Source: Spirochaetaceae bacterium (GTDB lineage Bacteria; Spirochaetota; Spirochaetia; DSM-2461). Taken from it: a stretch of 11,091 nucleotides of DNA. Where the stretch lies: positions 1-11,091 of the forward strand of contig JAEINM010000093.1 in assembly GCA_016342385.1 (NCBI GenBank). The letters are read 5' to 3'. Made by a program: the position numbers and the translations under genes. Shown here in pieces: positions 5,558 through 11,091 of the stretch; position 1 is the first letter of the stretch; each line of letters starts with the position of its first letter. Under the pieces are notes generated by a model. That model saw nothing but the letters and a program-made list of their open reading frames with translations. It was not told where the DNA came from and ran no database searches.

Positions 5558-8500
5558 ATTTTAACCTTATAGCGAGAACAGTTAAATCGTCATACTGTGC
5601 TGTTTCTTTCAAATGAGTGTAATAGATATACTCTGGGAATTCCGGATGGTCTATGGGATACCTGAAATACTCATTATATTGATCAAAATGTTTCTTGAGG
5701 AAATTATCTATTTTTCTATCGACCATTATTCTATCATTTACCCCTGCGTTGGGATCTGGAAAGAGACGGAAAATCTTCTCTACAGATAATAGACCCAATA
5801 CTCCATCTTCAATAGAATCATCACATCCTGTAAAATCAAAAGTTAATTTCTGATCGGAAAAAGGATTGTGGTGTTTGATCAATTCATAAGTTGTCCCGTT
5901 AACCAGGGCATTACAAATTTCATCAATACGTTTTAATCCCATTTCTTCGTTATCAGAACTGATAAGATGCGTATCGGTGTCCCGATTCTCTGTTGAACCT
6001 TCTACTCCTGAAAAATCACATCCTTCGCATTTTATTATCTCCAAAGCACTGTTTCTAAAATAACTTTGAGACTCTTCGACACCATCTGTAAATAAAAATA
6101 AAATATCTCCCGACCTAAAGTTATGTATTTCCTGTTTAAAATTCACCATACTAGAAGGGAAAGGGCCCGCAGCTGGTGCTTTGAAAAGTTCGATTTTATC
6201 CATTTCTCTTTTTTGGGCATCAAAATAATGAACAACATTATCCCCAGCATTACTCATCCAGGTCTTACCTGTTTTAGTATTTATAAGAACGATAGTAAAT
6301 GCCGCAAATCGACCGATGAAATTCAGTTCTTCAATCAGGTCATTCACATTGGCAACCATCTGATCGAGGTGGATTCCATCTTTCTTCAAATTCAGGTTTT
6401 TACAATAGCTGTTAAAAATGGTAGCCACTTCAACCATGATTAATGAAGCTGGAATATCTTTCCCGGAAATATCACATTTAATACAGGCATAGTGATTGGC
6501 ATCGATCTTTCTATAGCTGAAATAGTCCCCGGAAACCCCTTTGGCACCTTCATAATACCCATAAAACTCTGCAAGGTCGTTATACTCACTTCCCGTACTC
6601 AGTTTTCTGTCATCACCGGAGGGAACAGGCTCAAGAGGGATGAATTTTTTCTGCACCTCTTTTCCTAAGGTTACCTGCTGGCTTGCTACAGCTGCTTTTA
6701 CAAGACCGGCAGCCATATCATTGATTGTGCCTGCCAGGTCAGCTAACTCATCTTTTGATTTTACCTGAATATCCTGTCCTTTCAGCTTTGTTTTATCTTC
6801 AGTATCTCTAATTCTCTCAACCCCTTCTACCAGTTTTTTGATTGGGTTGATCATAGTTGAAGCCAGGATTAATGCTCCGACAACACCGAGGGCAAGGGCA
6901 GCAAGTGATATGAGAACTGTTATGCGGATCAGGTTAATTATAATCTGGTCAATTTTATCCAGGATTAATTCGACAGAAACTCTCAGACGAACTGTACCCC
7001 GATAGAAAGTATCTGATGTGGAATCCTCATAGACAATAGGCCGGTAGAATATATACTCCATCTGGTTGCGATTTAACTCTTCCGGAATGTACTCGGGATA
7101 GACAAAGGTCTTATCGGCAATATTGGTCAGTCTCTCATCAAGCTGTTCCGACAGTTCTCTGATATCATCATTAATCAGATTGATTTCCTCGGCCGAGGCT
7201 CCTGAAACAGCCAGTTGAACCCCTTTTCTATTGAGCTCGGCTATCTGAGCGGGAATGTCTCCAACGATTTCTTTTCCCTGCTGATTTATTGTATCAGCCA
7301 CTTCAATCAAACTTGGAGAAATCTCATCAAAAATCTGTTTTTCTCCACCGATAGTGTATTCCTCGACCAGACCGGCTTTATAGAGAAGAGAAGAGACTTT
7401 TAGACGTGAAGACAGTTCTGTATCATCAGCTTTTTTATAGACTCCCTCCTCTTCTTTGTAAACAGAATAAATCTCTAACTGTTCGTCTTCAGAAGAATCT
7501 GTAAGCAATTTCTCTAATTCCTGCCCGGACAATGTTTCCGGCAATATAAATTTGCTGTTGATGTCCGGATCATTATGGGCCCAGATATAATTATAAACAC
7601 CGGGATCATCGAGTCCGAGACCAGTAATGGTTGTGTAGAGAGCTTCATCCATAGCGGAGATCTGTTTGGGTATGACATTTAAACCCAGAGATCGGTCCAG
7701 TGCTGAAAGCTGGAGTGAGTTCTCCGCTCCGGAAACAAGTGTTTCCAGAAGGAGTTCCGCCCGTTGTCTCATACTGTCTCCGAGATTTTCTTTCTGAAGG
7801 TTGATCATATAGAGACCTAAAGATATAGCGATCATCAGAATGACCGAGATAACCAGAGAAAGAAGAGCCATGAGGAATTTAATACGCAATCCGACACCTT
7901 TTCGCTTCATAGTTTTTAATTTCTCCTTTTTTAATTCTTCGGTCAATAATGTACCGTCAAAAAGTGCTTTACTATTATATGTGAACTCTCTGAACTCTTT
8001 ACTGAACTGAAACAGTTTAAAAGAAGAGATCGTAATCAGCAGCCCCAGAAGGAATAGGACAGAAAGGGCCAGGATAAAATTCCCGGGGACAGTTGTTACT
8101 CTATAGGGTATAACGTCCCAGATTGATTCATAATCTGTTGAAAAGTCACCGAATTTGACAACACCTGTCGGTTCAAACTTCAGCTGATTCCGGGCAAAAA
8201 CGATTCCCCGTTCAGGATGTTCAACGGCAATTCTGTAGACCCCACCTTCAATATCATCAATAAGTGGTCCCGAAATAGTTCTGTCATCTGTAACAGAGTA
8301 GGCATTTTCTGCCAGATTATACTGTAGATCCCAGGGAAGTTTTCCATCTTTGTCGATTATGACAGACCGGATTTTCCCCTGTGAAGCAAACCCTCTTCCC
8401 CTGATTGTCAGTTTAACTCTGAGTAGATCATCAGTCACGGATGTGATGTTGGTTATATATGTTACGGGAATATACTTATTCAGCCTGAAGACCTGTATAG

Positions 8501-10322
8501 AGGGCTTACTTTTATTACCCGCAGAATCCTCGGCAATGACAGTAATTCCCCAATATCCATTGTCAAAATTATTTATGGAAACTTTATTATCCAGCTTTGC
8601 CTCGGTTGTAGGAGTACTGTAGGTCATTCTGCCATAAGAGGAGTCGAGTATTTCCCTGCCCAGAAAACTTATATTATAATAATAACGATTGATTTGCTCT
8701 TCCGGGGGATCTTCCCACTGGAGATCAAATGTATTGGAAAGAGCATATCCCATTGGATCAGTCGGTATTTCCTTAAAGACAACTTCTTCCGGAGGAGTCC
8801 TGTCATAAAAGAAACTGATAGAAGCTGAATCCGACCAGTTGAGAGCATAATCTTCAGCAATGACCTTAAAATACCAGAGCCCCTCATCGGTAGCCTGGAA
8901 GGATGTTCTCCTTCGTAGAGGATCTCCTCTTAAATCCAGTTTACGGGGAGGCTCTTCCAGCGGATCCTGAGTCCAGATATAGCTAAATCCTCTGATGAAT
9001 GAGGAATCCACAGGCTCAGTCCAGGAAAAAACAGGGAACTCCTGGGAGGAGCGCCTTCCTTTCAGGAAATTTACAGCGCTTACACGGGGAGTATTTACGG
9101 TCTGGTCGGGACTGAGGATAACTGACCGGTTATTGGTACCGGAGATATTCTCCCAGGCGATGAGAAGCTCCTCTTCCCCTGTTTCAGAAGTAAAAGGGAC
9201 AAAAGACCCGTAAGTTGAATCACCATTTATTGTACTGACAATACCATCATCCCAAAATAAACCTCTTTTCTGAGCCATGATTATTCTGTATCCGTCGCGA
9301 TTGTCAAACCATAAGAGGATCTCCTCACCCTTATAATTGATAATACTGGGAAAAGCCGAGATCCTGAAATCATCAGTGACAATATCAACATCGGAAATGA
9401 AATTTCCCTCTTCATCGAGTTGGACATAATAGACCCGGCTATTTAAACCGAACTCATTTCTCTCCCAGACAAGAGAAAGATGATCATCTATTCCAATCAG
9501 AAAAGGTCTCTGATTGGAAAAATCGGAATAGTCTATGTCGGGATTGGCCGGATCTGTAAAATCTGAGAGGAGAACGGCTTCTGTCCACTCCCCTGTATCC
9601 CTATCGCGCTTTTTAAAAAACAGCTGAAAATTGACACTGGAAATAATAGCTTGAAATACGACATATTCATCGCCATTCCAATGTGTATAATAAGGAAGAA
9701 AGCTCTGAAGAAGATTATCGTTTTCCACAAATCGGTTGAGCTGACTCCAGTCATTATTGTCATTTGATTCAGCATAATAGATTGACAGTGTGCCGGGGAT
9801 TCCCTCAATAAAAAGATCGGCTTTCTGGGTTACAAATAAAATGACACCATCATTTTCTTTTAGAAAGAGGCGGGGAGCTACCAGGGTATTGTCAGATGTA
9901 ATGACAGATGTCTTTACATAGGTGACTCCTTTATCTGTAGAACGGTAGAATGAGATTGACTGTTCACTATCGGCGAAGGCGACGATTATCTCCCCCTGAC
10001 TATTGACAACCATGGAAAAGAGAGAGACTTTCTGGTCCCAGGAGAACGGGAGAGTCCCTGTCACATTGACTTTATCACTCCAGTTCAAACCATCTGTAGA
10101 CACGGAACTATAGAGGGAAAGAAGTCCACCACGTTCATCGTTCTCAATATACTCCTGCCACATAGAGACAATGATACCGTCTCCCGATTGGGTCTTGGGG
10201 AAAAAGCTTTTATCGCCTATGACTTTGGGATCTTCCCAGAAAAAATCAACAGAGTAGACCGAGCCGACCAGGGCAAAGAGGAAAATAATAGCTAAGGCTG
10301 TTCTTAAATTTGAAGTTTTAAT
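5556..10322 (-). CDS. Receptor-type SpoIIE/PP2C phosphatase, AUU start
   Basis: A 1588-residue membrane serine/threonine phosphatase of the RsbU/SpoIIE class. Order of parts: signal peptide (1-24, KTSNLR then a hydrophobic core ending VYS); periplasmic beta-propeller about 25-405 with Asp-boxes at D77 (STDGLNW), D130 (STDKGVTY) and D188 (SNDNNDW); Ig/FN3-like domains about 411-505 and 509-605; IPT-like domain (IRGRGF) about 615-725; TM1 749-770; basic cytosolic loop; TM2 814-838; a second periplasmic sensor of about 290 residues; TM3 1134-1156; HAMP 1159-1208; PP2C about 1230-1588. Catalytic motifs are present: SGD1266YF, CD1284ISGKDIPASL, N1358AGD, TD1413GVEE, YD1578D1579LTV. The family dephosphorylates a STAS anti-anti-sigma protein, so it probably relays an envelope signal to gene expression; no partner gene is in view. 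The first ATG (10163) lies 53 codons inside; the real start is probably ATT at 10322-10320, overlapping the TPR gene by 19 bp. Confidence 0.9.
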   Translation of the reverse strand: MKTSNLRTALAIIFLFALVGSVYSVDFFWEDPKVIGDKSFFPKTQSGDGIIVSMWQEYIENDERGGLLSLYSSVSTDGLNWSDKVNVTGTLPFSWDQKVSLFSMVVNSQGEIIVAFADSEQSISFYRSTDKGVTYVKTSVITSDNTLVAPRLFLKENDGVILFVTQKADLFIEGIPGTLSIYYAESNDNNDWSQLNRFVENDNLLQSFLPYYTHWNGDEYVVFQAIISSVNFQLFFKKRDRDTGEWTEAVLLSDFTDPANPDIDYSDFSNQRPFLIGIDDHLSLVWERNEFGLNSRVYYVQLDEEGNFISDVDIVTDDFRISAFPSIINYKGEEILLWFDNRDGYRIIMAQKRGLFWDDGIVSTINGDSTYGSFVPFTSETGEEELLIAWENISGTNNRSVILSPDQTVNTPRVSAVNFLKGRRSSQEFPVFSWTEPVDSSFIRGFSYIWTQDPLEEPPRKLDLRGDPLRRRTSFQATDEGLWYFKVIAEDYALNWSDSASISFFYDRTPPEEVVFKEIPTDPMGYALSNTFDLQWEDPPEEQINRYYYNISFLGREILDSSYGRMTYSTPTTEAKLDNKVSINNFDNGYWGITVIAEDSAGNKSKPSIQVFRLNKYIPVTYITNITSVTDDLLRVKLTIRGRGFASQGKIRSVIIDKDGKLPWDLQYNLAENAYSVTDDRTISGPLIDDIEGGVYRIAVEHPERGIVFARNQLKFEPTGVVKFGDFSTDYESIWDVIPYRVTTVPGNFILALSVLFLLGLLITISSFKLFQFSKEFREFTYNSKALFDGTLLTEELKKEKLKTMKRKGVGLRIKFLMALLSLVISVILMIAISLGLYMINLQKENLGDSMRQRAELLLETLVSGAENSLQLSALDRSLGLNVIPKQISAMDEALYTTITGLGLDDPGVYNYIWAHNDPDINSKFILPETLSGQELEKLLTDSSEDEQLEIYSVYKEEEGVYKKADDTELSSRLKVSSLLYKAGLVEEYTIGGEKQIFDEISPSLIEVADTINQQGKEIVGDIPAQIAELNRKGVQLAVSGASAEEINLINDDIRELSEQLDERLTNIADKTFVYPEYIPEELNRNQMEYIFYRPIVYEDSTSDTFYRGTVRLRVSVELILDKIDQIIINLIRITVLISLAALALGVVGALILASTMINPIKKLVEGVERIRDTEDKTKLKGQDIQVKSKDELADLAGTINDMAAGLVKAAVASQQVTLGKEVQKKFIPLEPVPSGDDRKLSTGSEYNDLAEFYGYYEGAKGVSGDYFSYRKIDANHYACIKCDISGKDIPASLIMVEVATIFNSYCKNLNLKKDGIHLDQMVANVNDLIEELNFIGRFAAFTIVLINTKTGKTWMSNAGDNVVHYFDAQKREMDKIELFKAPAAGPFPSSMVNFKQEIHNFRSGDILFLFTDGVEESQSYFRNSALEIIKCEGCDFSGVEGSTENRDTDTHLISSDNEEMGLKRIDEICNALVNGTTYELIKHHNPFSDQKLTFDFTGCDDSIEDGVLGLLSVEKIFRLFPDPNAGVNDRIMVDRKIDNFLKKHFDQYNEYFRYPIDHPEFPEYIYYTHLKETAQYDDLTVLAIRLK

Positions 10323-11091
10323 TTTACTCTCTCCTCAAGTTTTAGCAATGGCGGATATTTTGCGCTCCTTGCATCTTTTTTCAGTTCCAGAATAATCTGG
10401 TAAGATCTCAGATAAAGCTGCTGTTCAAAAAATTCCTGCGCTTCTCTGAAACGGTTTTCAAGAGCTGATGGCAAAACAATAGTTGCCTGCCCACCTGTAT
10501 CAATCTGGATACGGTCTTTCAGGGATATGGCCAGAGAATTATCTGGATTGAGCGCGATCGCCTGGTCAAGCCAGGTCAGGGCAATTTCAAATTGGGATCG
10601 TACAGCACCCTCTACGATGGTCAGAGCCTGGCGATAGAGTTTCTGACTTTCCGCAAGATCAGCTGGATCGGGAGGTCTTCTTCTGGTCTTCAGAATATCG
10701 AACTCGGCGATTGCTATCTTATTCTGCAGTCCCGGATAATTGGCATCGAGTTTACTGAGGTCAATTAACTCGAGATATCCCTCTCCCTGAGTGGATTTAT
10801 TTCCAGACTGAAGTTTTTCCCAGGCTGAATCAATTCTGTCTGAAAAATTCTCACGGAATTCTACTGGGTTAATCAACTGATCAATTTTCAAACGGAGCAG
10901 ACTGGCTGCTTCGTTACGGGGCATATGAATTTCTACATTTTCTATATTATTAATAGCCTGACTAAATGCCTGGACACCGGCATCACGCTCTCCCCGGCTG
11001 AGAAGATTCACGCCTTTATTGAAATTACTGTACGCCAGATTGAGAAACTGTGTCATCTCATCATAAAGAGGTTCGGTTTTACTAATAGTTC
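10304..11091 (-). CDS. TPR-repeat protein (5' end outside window)
   Basis: The frame runs open from the right edge to TAA at 10306-10304 (262 codons seen). An internal ATG at 11056 has no Shine-Dalgarno, and the reading frame upstream of it (ISKTEPLYDE) continues to the edge, so the true start is probably beyond it. Helical repeats of the tetratricopeptide type are visible: YSNFNKGVNLLSRGERDAG near the N-terminal part, ALTWLDQAIALNPDNSLA, and RFREAQEFFEQQLYLRSYQ in the C-terminal third. TPRs are protein-interaction scaffolds; no enzymatic domain is seen in this fragment. Its 3' end overlaps the phosphatase start by 19 bp and carries that gene's ribosome binding site, so the two are translationally linked. 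It may be an interaction partner of the phosphatase or part of the same signalling unit (inference). Confidence 0.8.
   Translation of the reverse strand, partial: TISKTEPLYDEMTQFLNLAYSNFNKGVNLLSRGERDAGVQAFSQAINNIENVEIHMPRNEAASLLRLKIDQLINPVEFRENFSDRIDSAWEKLQSGNKSTQGEGYLELIDLSKLDANYPGLQNKIAIAEFDILKTRRRPPDPADLAESQKLYRQALTIVEGAVRSQFEIALTWLDQAIALNPDNSLAISLKDRIQIDTGGQATIVLPSALENRFREAQEFFEQQLYLRSYQIILELKKDARSAKYPPLLKLEERVKLKLQI
10331..10336 (-). promoter_or_regulatory. Shine-Dalgarno supporting the AUU start of the phosphatase
   Basis: GAGGAG on the minus strand lies within the last codons of the TPR gene, 8 nt before ATT at 10322-10320. An in-frame TGA (10337-10335) just upstream limits how far the frame can extend. 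Between that stop and the ATG at 10163 there is no ATG, GTG or TTG in frame, which makes ATT the best-placed initiation codon. Confidence 0.65.

Noticed and set aside
6123..6443. 106-residue plus-strand frame opposite the PP2C domain
   Set aside because: It is antisense to well-conserved catalytic motifs, has no ribosome site and shows no domain.
5556..10163. Phosphatase beginning at the first ATG (10163), 1535 residues
   Set aside because: The 53 codons upstream are in frame and clearly coding (signal peptide and VDFFWEDPKV-type sequence), and the ATG at 10163 falls inside the first propeller strands without a suitable ribosome site.
10304..11056. TPR protein as a complete 250-residue gene starting at 11056
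   Set aside because: The frame stays open to the window edge and there is no ribosome site before this ATG, so a partial gene is more likely.
1..11091. Defence system, CRISPR array, insertion sequence, tRNA or rRNA
   Set aside because: No direct-repeat arrays, transposase motifs, inverted-repeat ends or RNA gene signatures were seen; almost every base is in a chromosomal-type gene.

Overview
The window reads as chromosomal DNA of a moderately AT-rich spirochaete (Spirochaeta/Sediminispirochaeta-like; genus not resolvable here). The evidence is a radical SAM protein resembling the spirochaete 'spiro-SPASM' family, signal peptides ending in the -FSQ/E style common in spirochaetes, a relaxed lipobox (VFISC), a PEGA-type protein fused to a probable outer-membrane beta-barrel, and a very large receptor-type SpoIIE phosphatase. 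I see no RNA gene, insertion sequence, CRISPR array or other mobile signature. Coding density is very high: the longest gap between genes is about 66 bp, and several gene ends overlap.

Layout. (1) 1-1082, minus: 5' part of a radical SAM gene, cut by the left edge, with an apparently degenerate nucleotidyltransferase-like N-terminal domain. (2) 1128-2542, plus: xseA-xseB, both subunits of exonuclease VII, coupled by an ATGA overlap. (3) 2523-3511, minus: a two-gene unit encoding an unrecognised secreted protein and a DUF192 lipoprotein; it runs tail-to-tail into xseB with a 20-bp overlap. (4) 3578-5245, plus: PEGA/beta-barrel envelope protein, divergent from unit 3 across a 66-bp promoter region. 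(5) 5235-11091, minus: a TPR protein (5' end outside the window), a 1588-residue membrane SpoIIE/PP2C phosphatase and a small zinc-ribbon membrane protein. The genes of unit 5 overlap or are 12 bp apart, so it is probably one operon; its tail overlaps the PEGA gene by 11 bp.

The most notable locus is the SpoIIE-type phosphatase. Its reading frame extends 53 codons upstream of the first ATG (10163). This extension encodes a convincing signal peptide but has no ATG, GTG or TTG. A GAGGAG Shine-Dalgarno lies exactly 8 nt before an in-frame ATT at 10322-10320, so initiation at a rare AUU codon, inside the end of the TPR gene, is the best reading. The protein stacks a periplasmic Asp-box beta-propeller, Ig/FN3-like and IPT-like domains, a membrane helix, a second membrane-bounded periplasmic sensor, HAMP and a PP2C domain with all key aspartates. 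It probably links an envelope signal to a partner-switching (STAS anti-anti-sigma) output, but no STAS or RsbW-like partner is in the window.

Nothing here looks like a defence system or a wholly new gene cluster. The points worth following are the AUU start, the double-receptor phosphatase with a long insert in its catalytic domain, the nucleotidyltransferase-like/radical SAM fusion, and a -10 element that may fire in both directions.
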